Shown: positions 1 through 12,445 of the stretch, piece by piece | Numbering within the stretch: the first letter of the stretch is position 1 | Layout: every line of letters starts with the position of its first letter | Origin: Haematococcus lacustris | Taxonomy: Eukaryota; Chlorophyta; Chlorophyceae; Chlamydomonadales; Haematococcaceae | Reading direction: 5' to 3' | Assembly (NCBI GenBank): GCA_030144725.1 | Contig: JASKMD010000015.1 | Coordinates: forward strand, 3,415,425-3,479,424 | DNA length: 64,000 nucleotides | Made by a program: the position numbers and the translations under genes | The notes under the pieces: model-generated | Told to the model about the DNA's origin: nothing | What the model saw: the letters and a program-made list of their open reading frames with translations, nothing else | The model's database searches: none

Positions 1-2510
1 GAAGCTGAGGCCAAGGCTGAGGCCACCGCCCAGGCAGCAGCCGCCGCAGCAGCTGAGGCCCAGGCAGCATTGCAGGCCAAGACTGCCGCCCTGGCAGAAG
101 CTGAAGCCAAGGCTGAGGCAACCGCCCAGGCAGCAGCCGCAGCAGCAGCTGAGGCCCAGGCAGCATTGCAGGCCAAGACTGCCGCCCTGGCAGAAGCTGA
201 AGCCAAGGCTGAGGCCACCGCCCAGGCAGCAGCTGCAGCAGCAGCTGAGGCCCAGGCAGCATTGCAGGCCAAGACTGCCGCCCTGGCAGAAGCTGAAGCC
301 AAGGCTGAGGCAACCGCCCAGGCAGCAGCAGCAGCGGCCGCAGCCAGCTTGCAGGTTCAAATGTCATTGCACGCAGCCGCCCTGGCAGAAGCTGAGGCCA
401 AGGCTGAGGCCACCGCCCAGGCAGCAGCCGCAGCAGCAGCTGAGGCCCAGGCAGCATTGCAGGCCAAGACTGCCGCCCTGGCAGAAGCTGAAGCCAAGGC
501 TGAGGCCACCGCCCAGGCAGCACCTGCAGCAGCAGCTGAGGCCCAGGCAGCATTGCAGGCCAAGACTGCCGCCCTGGCAGAAGCTGAAGCCAAGGCTGAG
601 GCCACCGCCCAGGCAGCAGCCGCAGCAGCAGCTGAGGCCCAGGCAGCATTGCAGGCCAAGACTGCCGCCCTGGCAGAAGCTGAAGCCAAGGCTGAGGCCA
701 CCGCCCAGGCAGCAGCTGCAGCAGCAGCTGAGGCCCAGGCAGCATTGCAGGCCAAGACTGCCGCCCTGGCAGAAGCTGAAGCCAAGGCTGAGGCAACCGC
801 CCAGGCAGCAGCAGCAGCAGCGGCCGCAGCCAGCTTGCAGGTTCAAATGTCATTGCACGCAGCCGCCCTGGCAGAAGCTGAGGCCAAGGCTGAGGCCACC
901 GCCCAGGCAGCAGCCGCAGCAGCAGCTGAGGCCCAGGCAGCATTGCAGGCCAAGACTGCCGCCCTGGCAGAAGCTGAAGCCAAGGCTGAGGCCACCGCCC
1001 AGGCAGCAGCTGCAGCAGCAGCTGAGGCCCAGGCAGCATTGCAGGCCAAGACTGCCGCCCTGGCAGAAGCTGAAGCCAAGGCTGAGGCAACCGCCCAGGC
1101 AGCAGCAGCAGCAGCGGCCGCAGCCAGCTTGCAGGTTCAAATGTCATTGCACGCAGCCGCCCTGGCAGAAGCTGAGGCCAAGGCTGAGGCCACCGCCCAG
1201 GCAGCAGCCGCAGCAGCAGCTGAGGCCCAGGCAGCATTGCAGGCCAAGACTGCCGCCCTGGCAGAAGCTGAAGCCAAGGCTGAGGCCACCGCCCAGGCAG
1301 CAGCTGCAGCAGCAGCTGAGGCCCAGGCAGCATTGCAGGCCAAGACTGCTGCCCTGGCAGAAGCTGAAGCCAAGGCTGAGGCAACCGCCCAGGCAGCAGC
1401 TGCAGCAGCAGCTGAGGCCCAGGCAGCATTGCAGGCCAAGACTGCCGCCCTGGCAGAAGCTGAAGCCAAGGCTGAGGCCACCGCCCAGGCAGCAGCTGCA
1501 GCAGCAGCTGAGGCCCAGGCAGCATTGCAGGCCAAGACTGCCGCCCTGGCAGAAGCTGAAGCCAAGGCTGAGGCCACCGCCCAGGCAGCAGCTGCAGCAG
1601 CAGCTGAGGCCCAGGCAGCATTGCAGGCCAAGACTGCCGCCCTGGCAGAAGCTGAAGCCAAGGCTGAGGCCACCGCCCAGGCAGCAGCCGCAGCAGCAGC
1701 TGAGGCCCAGGCAGCATTGCAGGCCAAGACTGCCGCCCTGGCAGAAGCTGAAGCCAAGGCTGAGGCAACCGCCCAGGCAGCAGCAGCAGCGGCCGCAGCC
1801 AGCTTGCAGGTTCAAATGTCATTGCACGCAGCCGCCCTGGCAGAAGCTGAGGCCAAGGCTGAGGCCACCGCCCAGGCAGCAGCCGCAGCAGCAGCTGAGG
1901 CCCAGGCAGCATTGCAGGCCAAGACTGCCGCCCTGGCAGAAGCTGAAGCCAAGGCTGAGGCCACCGCCCAGGCAGCAGCTGCAGCAGCAGCTGAGGCCCA
2001 GGCAGCATTGCAGGCCAAGACTGCTGCCCTGGCAGAAGCTGAAGCCAAGGCTGAGGCCACCGCCCAGGCAGCAGCTGCAGCAGCAGCTGAGGCCCAGGCA
2101 GCATTGCAGGCCAAGACTGCCGCCCTGGCAGAAGCTGAAGCCAAGGCTGAGGCCACCGCCCAGGCAGCAGCTGCAGCAGCAGCTGAGGCCCAGGCAGCAT
2201 TGCAGGCCAAGACTGCCGCCCTGGCAGAAGCTGAAGCCAAGGCTGAGGCCACCGCCCAGGCAGCAGCTGCAGCAGCAGCTGAGGCCCAGGCAGCATTGCA
2301 GGCCAAGACTGCCGCCCTGGCAGAAGCTGAAGCCAAGGCTGAGGTCACCGCCCAGGTTGCAGCTGCAGCAGCAGCCGTCACTTTGCATGTCCACATGTCA
2401 ATGCATGCAGCAGCGCTGGCAGAAGCTGAGGCCAAGGCTGAGGCCACTGGTAGGGCTGCAGTTGCAGCAGCAGCTGAAGCCAACGCAGCATTGCAGGCAA
2501 AAAGAAGAGT
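1..2510 (+). repeat. 96-bp in-frame minisatellite (32-aa Ala-rich repeat, about 26 copies)
   Basis: The unit begins at TTG codons spaced exactly 96 bp apart (for example 70 and 166). It encodes LQAKTAALAEAEAKAEA followed by TAQ and an alanine run. Copies differ mainly by synonymous changes (gctgaa/gctgag, gccgca/gctgca). A variant unit containing SLQVQMSLHAA recurs with its ATG at 361, 847, 1141 and 1816, and a diverged form at 2395. The spacings are 5, 3, 7 and 6 units plus 3-6 bp of extra alanine codons, so there is a higher-order pattern. A 32-residue period is not a whole number of heptads; a single long helix is more likely than a classical coiled coil. Confidence 0.95.
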
Positions 2511-5500
2511 TGAAGCTGTATGCCTGGGACTGCATGATCAGCTGTCTGTACAGTCTGAAGCTTTGGACCACCTGCAGAGGTCTCAGGCCCTCTGGGATGA
2601 TGCCACCAAGAAGCTGCACATGGCGTTGTCAGCCTACAATTCGGCTCAAGTTCATGCAGATGTTGTGACACGGGAGTCCTTGACAGCAGCTGAAGCAGGC
2701 GTGTCAGATGCAGCCATTCATAGCCAGTCAGCCATGGCATGCATAGCCAACTTGCAGTCCTCTACACAGGCCCTGCAGCATCAAGTCATGGAGGTGGAGC
2801 AGCTTCACAGGCTAAACCAGATCGCAAGATCTGAAGCTGCTGCTGCTAAAGCAGACTTGGAGTTGGCCCAGCTGCAGATCAGGCAACTGTCTGTCTCTCA
2901 TGCCGTGGATGTGGCCATCACTAAGGCAGTTATGCAACAGCAGGTACTTGTGCTGCTTTGGCATGCGCACTACTTTCTGTTACTACTTTTTGTCTTCATC
3001 CTTGCCGCAGCCACACAGACTTTGCAACTATATACTGGGTTAAGTTCTCCACTTTGCAATGCTATCGCAATATGTACACTGCATAGGTTCCTTGTGCCAT
3101 TAATAAATGCCGCATGCTGCTTTGTGGTGTTTGCAGATTGACGAGCTCAAAGCTGATCTCCAATGCAAGGTAAGGGAACCTGCAATTGCTTGTGCTTAGC
3201 TTCATTTGCTGTGCCCTTTCCCCTCTGCAGGTTCTATACTCGATCACTTTTGCAGCCACACCAGGACATCTCATGGTCACACATGGGCATACCAGCGTAT
3301 TCTCTACATACGACCTGATGCTGCCTGGGGTCACAGGCCGACACGCTGATGGAGCTCACATGTGGCTTCGGCAGAGACCTAGAGATCTCTCCTGTGAGCT
3401 CCCGTGATATGGCATCCCCTCTTGCCAGGTAAAGAACGGAGAACAAGAAGCAAGCTTGTGGCATTTCTTGGAGATTTACAGAGTTAGGACACCCATGGCA
3501 CGTCCACAGTAAAGGCCTGGCTTCTGCATTTCGAGTGTCACATGTCATGTGGTCTATTGCAGCGGCCAAGGCTGGCCAGAGCTGACGTTTTCTCACAATG
3601 TGGTGGAGCTGGAGGACAGTGATGGCAGAGCAACGACCCAAGCCACACATGCTGGACCATTTGAGCCGGCCTCGTTAACTCGGGGACAGTCCTTTGTCGC
3701 CATGCGCGGCCAGCTGGAGGCAATGCAAGCTGAGATGCAGCAGGTACACATGGTGCTTGGCTTCGCTGGTGACTGCTGCTGCCGCTGCTGCTCAGCTGCT
3801 CCCACACTGAGTAGTTAGCCGGATTTTGTGCCATGCTTTAAAGGCGACTGATGTCTCTGCCGCTGCTGCTGCTGTTGCTGCCTCTGCTGCTGCTGATGCC
3901 ACTGCTGATGCCTCTGCTGCTGCTACCGATGCTGCTGCTGCTGCTCTGCTCCCACACTGTTAAGTAGCCAGCCTGATCTTGTGCCATGCTTTGATGCGGC
4001 GACTGTCCACTGTGGTGCTTGCATGGCGTGGGACCCTATGGGGCCATGCGCATGCTGCATGTTCCTGTTGCGGTGGATTGGTATATGTGCAGATCCAGCT
4101 GAACCTTGTGGGCGTGGGACCCTATGGGGCCATGTGCATGCTGCATGCTGCTATTTCGTTTCTTTTGTATATGTGCAGATCCAGCTGGACCTCATGGCCC
4201 ATCACGAGGGCCTGACTGTGGCAGAGCAAATCCCTGCAGCACTCAACATCACTGACATTCAAGCTCGAAATCCTAGCGGCTGGTATCAAGTACGTCCCCA
4301 TCAAGCATGGGCGCAACCTCTCCTCTTTGTAATCCCTTGTCCTTCATACACATCCCTCCCTCTCATCCCCATCCCTTGACACAGTGTATCTCAAGATATG
4401 TCTCTAAGGTTGCTTTCAAACTGTGAGGCTGTCAGTCACAGCCTGTCCCAAGTACTAGGCCCTATGGGTGGTTGCAGGCCCAGCCATCCTTGCCTTGTCG
4501 GTACTCTGCAGCCCGGTGCAACCCTCTGCCTGATCATGGGCGGATGTTCATTGACCAGCTTGTAGCACTGCCAGCCATCCTTGCCAGGGGCAGGCAGAGC
4601 CTTCAGGTCCTTCCATTCTCACAGCTCCAGGGGGCATTGCACGCGCTTCCCAATGCGCTGGATGTTGAGGCAGGGGCTGATGTCCCAGTCCAGCTGCCTG
4701 CCCCATGGGGGGGCCTGGGGACGTGGCACTGGGCCAGGTGCAGCAGGTGGCTGGGCCTGGGCAGGTGGCTCTTGGGCATGGGGGCCTAGGCAGGGGAAGG
4801 GGGGTTAAGCGGTGCCTTATGGCACCACATCAGGCCCCGTACGGGCTTAGCATGTGGCCGGCTCCAGGCTGTGGGGGGGCCTGGGGTGGGGGCCAAGGGC
4901 AGCAGGTGGCTGGGCCTGGGCATGGGGAGGGGGCTCCTGGGCAGGGGAGGTGGGTTGGGCAGCATCTCATGGCACCACATCAGGCCCCGCACGGGCTTAG
5001 CATGATGCTGGCCCTGAGCTGGGTACAACAGCCGCTGGATGACCTGGCCTGCTGGGGGTACCCAGTCTGCGGGCCTAGGTTGGTCCCGATGCAGCTGCAG
5101 CTCCCAAGGCTATGGGGCATGCACAGTGAAACTGACATGGGTGGTGCAGAACTCGTCCACGATCACCTGTACATCAGGTCTGACAACCGTGATGGGCCTG
5201 CTAGGCTGCTCCACCACCTTGCAGAACCACTCTTGCACCGCATTGGCCTTCCACCCACCCTGGCTGAAGCAGCCCGCTCCCAGGAACACCGCCACCCCCC
5301 TCTCCTAGCCGTAGTGCGGGCGTGACACCCGCTTCATCCCCTGCACCACCTGCAAATGGTTATCCCTGATCAGCCCTCGTCCCCTTCGCCTCACCAGCAA
5401 TCAGCTGTGGCCTGGGATGGGAGGGTGCAGTGTGCCAGTAACAACGCTTGTCCTCTGCTGCCCTGCTGCCCTCTTCAGCCCGCTTTGGCTCAGTGACAGG

Positions 5501-8500
5501 ACATGCTTCCTCGAGTGATCCTTGACAGCCCTTGTCTCCATTGCCTCACGAGCAACCAACCGAGTCATTGCGCCACTAGGCTCATACCAGCTACCAGCTG
5601 TCACTCCGCCGCATCACTCTCGCACCTCCAGGAGGCAGGCGCCGGAGCAATCAGATCCAGGCATCGCAGAGGGCCTTGCACAGCAGCCGCTATCTCAATC
5701 TGCTACTAGCCTGTGTTACTATTTGCTGTGTTGCTTGTTTGCTGTGTTGCTTGTTTAGGTGCCCTTCAGCCCCAACCAGTCCTTTGAAACCGATAGTCGG
5801 CGCAGCAGTGGGTTAACCTGCCGGGCTGGGCTCAACCTCCTGGCATTCTCTCTGGCAAGTGTTGACAACGGTGACACTAGCTGCACAGCCACACCTGGAA
5901 GGGGACTAATGCAGGGAGGCTGGACCATGCCTGTGTTGCCCAGCATGGTGAGTGTTGATTTTCAAAGCTATCCTAAGCTCATCACCTGGCTTGGCACACT
6001 TCTTGTATCTAGCATGGCAGTGTCCAGCTCCACTGGTCATTGCCAGGTTAGGGGATACGTCTGTATTTGTAGCTACATGAGCAACCAGCCATCTACCTGG
6101 TGTCGCTGGTTGGCCCAGCCCCACTCATAGGCATGCTGCATCCCTTACAGGTCCTGGCATAAGCGCCTGCCCTGAGCTATTCTGGTTGACTTAGTGCCAG
6201 GGCATGTGACAATGGGGCATCACCGCCTTGGTGGCTGCCTCACAGCCTGCCATGTGTATGCCCCTTGATGCTGCCTGACCACACAGCGTGCGTCGCCCAT
6301 CCGGCCGCCCCAGGGCTGGAAGTTTAGCAGCTCCCTGGCCCCCTTGCCTGAGACTCACACCGCCCCTGACTCACCCTCAGCCTCAGCCCAGACCCCAGCC
6401 AGTAGCCAGGTGGATGCCTCGTCGGGCTCCTCAAGCCTGTCCTCCCCACCTTCTCCGTCAGCCCTAGGGGCCCACTCCGGCGGTGTGATGTCAACTCCAG
6501 GCCTGATCACCCCGGAAGCCTCATACCCCATGCCTGCGCATAGCCGCCCAGGCAGTGCTCGGCTGTCTGTGTCCTCGCCTCAATCCATGCTGGAGCGGCT
6601 GGGGCAGGTGCTGCAGCAGTTGGAGGGCTTGAAAGATTTTTGTGGGGATGGCGATCAGCCGGCACCTGCTGGTGCTGCGCAGGCCGAAGGGGCCCAGCCA
6701 AACTGTGCCGCAGGGCAGGCGGCTGGTGCCAGCTGCACGGCAGGGGCTGGCAGCGGCCCAGCGGCAGGCAGCGGACGGACAGCGAGCAGCCAGGGGGCTG
6801 GTGGGAAGGGGGGCGGAGCAATAGGAAACACAGAGGGAGGGCAGCAACTGGAGGGGCTGTTGTTCTTGCGGAGCACCGAGGAGGGAGAACAAGGGCTCAG
6901 CAACATGGTGAGGAAAACATTGTGCAGGCTGCATGCGCTCACACATGGGTTCACCCTGCGCAATGCTCAGGACAATGCTCACGACTCAGGAAGAAATGTG
7001 CCAGGCAGTGCCAGACCCTGCACATCGCTGCTTGCCCTCTCCCTTCCCTGTTCTGTACGTTGGTATGCCACACCTGCCTATGCTTTGTTCTTGTGATGGG
7101 TGTGTGCAAACACCTTGCCCGCAACCACTACCATGGCATCCCTGTGGCTGCAGGAGCCACTCCCTGTACTGTTACCTGTGTGCAGGTTGACACGCCTGGC
7201 ATTGAACATAACACCCCTCTGCCAACTGCTGACACCAGTTCACATCCATCTCGGCCTCATGTACCCCCACTGGACCTAGGTGCCATCCTGGCGCCCTCAC
7301 CACTGCCTCGCCACCCAGCTATGCAGTCCTTTTCATCCGCGCCAGTCAGGCCAATGAGCCCGCTGTCACGCACGTCGTTGGGCCCCTCCCTCAGCCCGAG
7401 AGCCTCTGCAGCTGGAGCGCCGGACCAGGCTCATCACAGCCTCAACCGCAGCAGGAATCACTCGTTTCATTGCCTCCCACAGCAGCAGCAACCGCTCTCT
7501 CAACCTACCCATGGCCACACCATGCCACAACAGCAGCTGGGTAGTCATGTTGAGCAGCGACCAATCCATCGCAGAGGAGGCAGCATGGGCCATGCGCAAC
7601 TTGCAGCCTTGTCTGGGGCTCAGCCTCAGGTGGATCAGGCAGCACAACCACCATACTCAACATGGAACAAGGTTGACCAGGCAGAGCGGGGCCGCTCGCG
7701 CATGGGTCTGGCCAACAGCAGCGAACAGCAGGGTGCGGTGCCCACAACCGGCAGGGCCAGGGGATCCCTGGATCTGCCACGCCAGCACCAGCGCCAGCAG
7801 GTGTTGCCGCACCACCAGCACCACTCCAGCGGACGAGCCGGAACTGTGCAGCGTGCCGAGTCCCTGGCAACATCCTCGCATGCCTCTGCACACCAGGCTC
7901 ACGGAGGGCAACTGCCAGTAGCAAGTCATTCTGCGTCCCACTCTGTGAGTGATGTCAGCGTGGCATGAGCTCCTTGTAGTGGCATAGGGTGTGTTGCGTG
8001 TGATCCATCCAGCCCACTCTGTCATCTGTGTCAGGCCGTCCTCGCTTTCCCCGTTTAGGCTCAGCCACACTCGTCTTCCATCCATTGTGTGACAAACAGC
8101 AGCAGGACCGGCCCAGATGTATCTGACGTAGTTAGGGTTCACCCTTGTGTCACTGGCAGGGTTGCAGCGTGAAATCATCACTGTACTCTTGCGAGTATGC
8201 TTGCGTGTGATGCCAGTGTGTAGAATGTGAGCAACAGTAGCTGCTCTCTCAACCTGCCCCTGGCCTATGTTGCTGTGTGCTGTGTTGCTTGTTTAGGTGC
8301 GTGAGGTCAGCAAAGCTGCCAAGAGTTCACATGTTGGCCAAGCCAAATCTGGCAGCAATCACATGGCCACTCAGCCGAGGTCTCTGTCCCTGACAAGTAG
8401 GACGCGTGCAGCAAGCTTCACAGGTGTGACATCGAACCGCCTGTTTGCAAGCATCATCATGCAGCTACCCAGCTGCACAACAATGTCACAACAATAAAAG

Positions 8501-11500
8501 AAGCTGGCTTGCTGTGCCTGCTTAGACTTGCTCTCACAACTTTGAGTATTGCCACGGGACGAGTCACCCAGCGCTCACCGCCTCGATGTTTGGAGCGGAC
8601 GCTCTGTCAGCATGACTATGCCACGCCTGGCAGGGACCACTGCTGCCAACTGCAGGAAGGAGCCCTTGGGGTGCTGCTCAGGGTTCAACTCCAAGCCTCC
8701 CACCGGCCCGCCTCAAAACCAGCGCATCACATGCCCCTACTGGGGCAACATCGGGCCACTATGCACATGTGAGTGGCCTGCCGTAGCACCCAGCCCTGTG
8801 CCCCAATCACCCATCAGTGCACCCTCAGGGCCTGATCCCGGGAATGGTGCCGTCAACACCTTGCCCCTCAGCATAGCAGATGCATACAGGATGCATTTCA
8901 ACATTCCCAGTTTCCCTGTCTATGCCTCACAGCACCATGGCCCTCAGCATAGAGCCTTCATTGCTGTGGAACACTAAGCGTAAACCACTACAAAATGGTG
9001 TTTTTGTCTGTGTGGAATTCCGATGCACATGGCATACACATGGCATACACATGGGCATGGTCGCCTACCACCTACACTATTGCCTGACCCAGAGTGCTAT
9101 GATGTAGAGTTGACATGTCACCTCCAGGAGGCAGACACCAGAGCAAAGCTAGGCCAACAGCACACACAACATCTGGTTAACACAATGAGCCATCTGTTTG
9201 GTTGGCTCAGCCCACTCATAGGCATGCTGAGACAGCAGCTGCATTTCCTTGCTAGCCCTAGCGTCAGCCCCTGCCATGAGCTATTATGGTTGACTCAGTG
9301 CCAGGGCATGTGACAATGGGGCATCAACCAGCAGTGGTATTGGCCAGCTGGCAATCACCCCATGTGTGGTGCAACGAGGACATTGTGGATGTGTGTCCCT
9401 GTGTCATTGTAGATGTACCAGGCTCTTCACCCCTCGAAGCCTACCAAACCCGCTGCACCAGGTGTGTATATGCATGAAGTGTACTGAAGAGAGCTAGACC
9501 ACACGCATGGCCACTGGTGGTTGTCTTCAGTGAGCCGAGGGTTTGTTGCACAGCTCACTGACTGGCATGGAGTGAACAGCCGCTGAGCACCACCTTCAGG
9601 TATTACCCCAGGCGTGACACCACTCACAGATCCCCGCCTGTTTCTCCACCTCGTGCCTTGTGCACCTGTTTCCATGCCTGCAGGCTACCACTCCGCAAAC
9701 CTGTGGCCCGCCACTACCCTCTACCACAACCCCATTGCCCTGACCGGCCGCTTCTCAGGCGGCGGGGTACTGGCCCGCACGCCCCAGGGGAACTGGGTGC
9801 CTGCACCCAGTGAAGCCCCACCTTTGGGCCAGGCGTCATGGGACGTGTTGAAGGGACGCTGCTCTGCCCCAGGCACCCCAGGCACCTCTGGCAGCCCCGA
9901 GCACTCAAACAGCAGCGCTGTCACTTTTGAGCTGCCAAGCCCTGGCAAGCCCCAGCCCCAGCTGGGCAGGTTGAGCCCGCTCAGTGGCTTGGCCAAAACA
10001 CTGCAGGCTGACCTGCAGGCCCAGCAGCAGCAGCAACAGCAGCGGCGCAGCTTCGATGAACGCACGCCACCGCAGATTGCCCAGGCTGAGCCAGAACGCA
10101 GCGACTCGGTGTCCTGTCCGCTGCTGCAGCTCCCAGACCTGCCCTCACAGGTGAGTGTGCATCATATTGTAAACATCTGGGCACAGCTGGGGTTCTGCAC
10201 AACACCCTACAACTATGGGCTGTGTTATCTGACAACTCATAAGTGGAAGCTTGGCTTCTTAAATGCGGGGTTGTAGAAATGGGTATGCCACACATGCATT
10301 CTATGTACGCAAAAGTGCAGGATCTAAGCCTTTGCCAGTTTTAAAAGGTGCCTGTGCCTGCCAGCTATCTTGCACAGCAATAGCAGACGCTGTCTTGACC
10401 TGCCTGTTGCCTGCAGGGCTATTCGCAGCGTGAGATCAGCAATCAGAGATCAGCTGGCGGGGGTTCAGCAGGCAGTGGCAGGGCAGCTGCCACTACGGTG
10501 CTCCAGTTTCCGCCTCCTTCCAACTACACCCCACTACAGGAGTCAGGGGTGGAGATGGCCTCACCCCGGTTGCCAGGGCCCCCCTGGTCGCCTGCCGACT
10601 CCCCTGCAGCAGCAGCCACACTGTTGCCTGCTCCCTGGACCCTGGAAGCGCAGGGGCCAGCCCAGTGCACTGCTGTGCAGAGCCAGCCAGTGCTGCACGG
10701 GGCACATGCAGCGGGTGCTGACCCAGTGCATGGTGTGGCTGGAGGGGTGGTGGCTCTTGTGACATCTGCTGGGGGCGCACAAAAGGTCGAGGTGGACAGT
10801 GGTGGCAGCCCGACAGACTTGGATCAGCTGTACGCGGCACCAGGTTGGTGACGAGCTTCCTCTGCCCTAGGTTTGCTTGTTTGCGTCCCAATGTCAATCC
10901 ACCATTGGAAACAATGAGTGACCCAGCTGTCAGTGACCCAGCTGATTGGAAACAATGAGTGACCCAGCCTTGCCAACCTGACTCATCATTACAATCATTA
11001 CGTTTTGTTTGCTGCAGGTAGCACGCCTGCACAACAGCAGCCCTCTGATGCCTCATCAGCCACGGTCAGCTGTCCCACTCTTCCACCTTCTACTACGGGC
11101 CCCACGGCTCCTGCTGCCAGCCCATTCGCATCGGAGATGGAGCAGCAAGCATGCCTCCCCAGGCTGCAACTGATTCCAGACCCCAGCTTTCAGCCAGTGC
11201 CATGCGACAGCCCCTCACAGCTACAGGCCAGTTCTTCTTCAACCAAGCCCCTTGCAGGCACCACTGCCGTGTCCGCACCCACCATCACCCTCACCGCCAC
11301 CACCGTGACCCGCCGCTCCACTACAGGCGCAACTCCACCTCAGATTGAGCCCATGGGCAGTAGCCACAGCCTCAGATCTGCAACAGCTCTTGGTGGCAGG
11401 ATTCATGTCCCTGCGCAGCCCCAGCTCACTGGCACCTGGGGCAGAGCCACTCCTGACGGGCCCGAGGTGTGGCTCACGGCGCTGCACCCCATCGACCGTT

Positions 11501-12445
11501 CAAGGCAGGCGAACAGCGCTGCAGCGTCACCCGCGCCGCCGCGACAAGGCAGCTTGGCGCGCACCTCAAGACCGCCAGCGGTGGCATCCGCTGCAACAGC
11601 AGCTCTGGAGGCCCGGGCCATCGCAAGGCAGGTGTCGGGGGGCACCATGTCCGCGGCTAGCAGTGCAAGCGGCTACGCTGCGCGCGATAAGAGCATGCAG
11701 CCTGATGCTGCGAAGATGGGCTGTGGGGGCGCGCTGAGTGGGCTGCTGCGGTCTTCAAGTCAGCGCGGGCGGTCTCACTCCGGGCAAGCCTCGCGGGCCG
11801 CATCCTTCGCCGACAGCGACGTGCGCTCAAGTCACGACATGCCAACCCGGCCGGTGCATCGTGGTGGATCCGTCGACCAGCAATACTCCACATACATGCT
11901 GGGCTCACCAGGAGCGCAGCCCCGACTCATGACCCACATGCCCTACGACTATGCCTCCACCAGTGGCATCGTAAGTGGTGCACACGCTCGTTGTGCATCA
12001 CCACACAACATCCAACCCCATGGGCTCAGAGCCCTGTCCACTATGGGGGTGCGGGCAACGCATGCAAGCACTACTGTCGTACTGCTTGCCATCTGGTAGC
12101 CATCTGGTGTCTCTTCACTGTCTGGTAGCTATGTGCCCCCTGTGCACTGCGCTTACCTGTCTACGGTGGCTTGCCTGTCTATGGTGGCTGCGCTTGCCTA
12201 TCTCCAGTGGCTGCCACCACTTCTATGACGTCTATGCGACACCTTAATTAGCTGCCTTGCTTGGCTTGCTGCTGTTGCAGGGTCTTGATGGTAACGCCAG
12301 TGTGGCATCTTTAGACTCCACCACGATGTCGACCGTGACTGAGAAGACCAAGAAAAGCCTGGGCCAGCGCATTCAACACAAGCTGACCAAGATGTTCAGC
12401 ACTACCAAAGAAGCCCCCCCCAAACATGGCCATGGTCATGCGTAG
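1..12445 (+). CDS. Unidentified long protein: Ala-rich coiled-coil repeats plus Ser/Pro-rich tail (5' partial)
   Basis: I do not recognise the family. The reading frame is open from base 1, so the gene begins upstream. Exons I support: 1-2943, 3137-3169, 4179-4289, 5759-5947, 6314-6907, 7186-7944, 8297-8423, 9684-10150, 10417-10843, 11018-11970 and 12281-12445 (stop TAG); 3563-3743 is tentative. All junctions from 4179 on keep phase. Residues 1 to about 835 are a 32-residue Ala/Glu/Lys/Gln repeat, followed by ordinary coiled coil (for example AMRGQLEAMQAEMQQ in the tentative exon). From 5759 on the protein is rich in Ser, Pro, Gln and Thr and looks disordered, ending in a basic stretch with SLGQRIQHKLTKMF. 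About 2,300 codons lie in the window. The plan resembles a cytoskeletal or scaffold protein. The neighbouring kinesin has a similar layout, so an upstream motor domain is possible but unseen. Splitting into two genes near 4290-5758 cannot be excluded. Confidence 0.6.
4027..4200 (+). repeat. 86-bp tandem duplication containing a 3' splice acceptor
   Basis: A block starting cgtgggaccctatggggcca occurs at 4027 and again at 4113. Each copy ends in tatatgtgcagatccagctg, the acceptor and first codons of the exon at 4179. The first copy carries a second usable-looking acceptor 86 bp upstream. The second copy leads into the open exon (LDLMAHHEGL). Confidence 0.85.
4480..5332 (-). pseudogene. Decayed Fanzor/TnpB-like transposon protein relic
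   Basis: Read on the minus strand, one frame runs from about 5332 to 4786 with stops near 5310 and 5120. It contains SQGGWKANAVQEWFCKVV, VIVDEFCTTHVS and KPVRGLMWC. A second segment, from about 4710 downstream, reads PWGRQLDWDISPCLNIQRIG then CPLEL, stop, and LPAPGKDGWQCYKLVNEHPP. This order matches, from memory, a protein family dispersed in Haematococcus and Chlamydomonas genomes. There the equivalent motif is LDRDxNxxLNxQRIGES, which resembles a RuvC-III motif of TnpB/Fanzor nucleases. DEFxTT would be the acidic/TS segment before the zinc ribbon. Here the motif's Arg is Trp, a stop replaces the Cys after LEL, and an internal 150-bp duplication is present, so it is dead. It lies antisense in an intron of the host gene. 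The Fanzor assignment is inference; the family match is firmer. Confidence 0.55.
4821..5005. repeat. 150-bp duplication inside the Fanzor-like relic
   Basis: A 34-bp block beginning ggcaccacatcaggcccc occurs at 4821 and 4971 with one mismatch. It duplicates the KPVRGLMWC-coding segment of the minus-strand relic. Confidence 0.8.
6077..6225. repeat. Diverged duplicate of 9183-9330 (intron of the first gene)
   Basis: Shared landmarks in the same order: agccatct, ttggctcagccc/ttggcccagccc, actcataggcatgctg, gccctgagctatt/gccatgagctatt, and tgccagggcatgtgacaatg followed by gggcatca. The acceptors of the exons at 5759 and 8297 are also alike (tgttgcttgtttag), which suggests one older segmental duplication. 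Confidence 0.7.
8935..9110 (-). mobile_element. 3'-terminal fragment of the Fanzor-like repeat family
   Basis: This intronic segment matches 28675-28840 and the left half of 39725-39800: ttcattgctgtggaacacta, then (atgcacatggcatacacatg) and tgggcatggtcgcctaccac. In the 28.9-kb copy the same sequence lies directly downstream of the coding end of the Fanzor-like protein, so I orient it minus. No coding part is recognisable here. Confidence 0.6.
9183..9330. repeat. Diverged duplicate of 6077-6225
   Basis: Second copy of the intronic duplication described at 6077-6225. It lies 0.76 kb after the exon at 8297 rather than 0.13 kb after its exon; the extra length is mostly the transposon fragment at 8935-9110. 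Confidence 0.7.

Noticed and set aside
357..2483. Antisense Ala/Cys-rich ORFs over the 96-bp repeat
   Set aside because: Mirror frames of the repeat; the plus frame continues into non-repetitive coding exons.
3231..3428. Additional exon of the first gene
   Set aside because: Has an acceptor and donor, but the frame meets a stop at 3405 and the phase does not fit the next exon.
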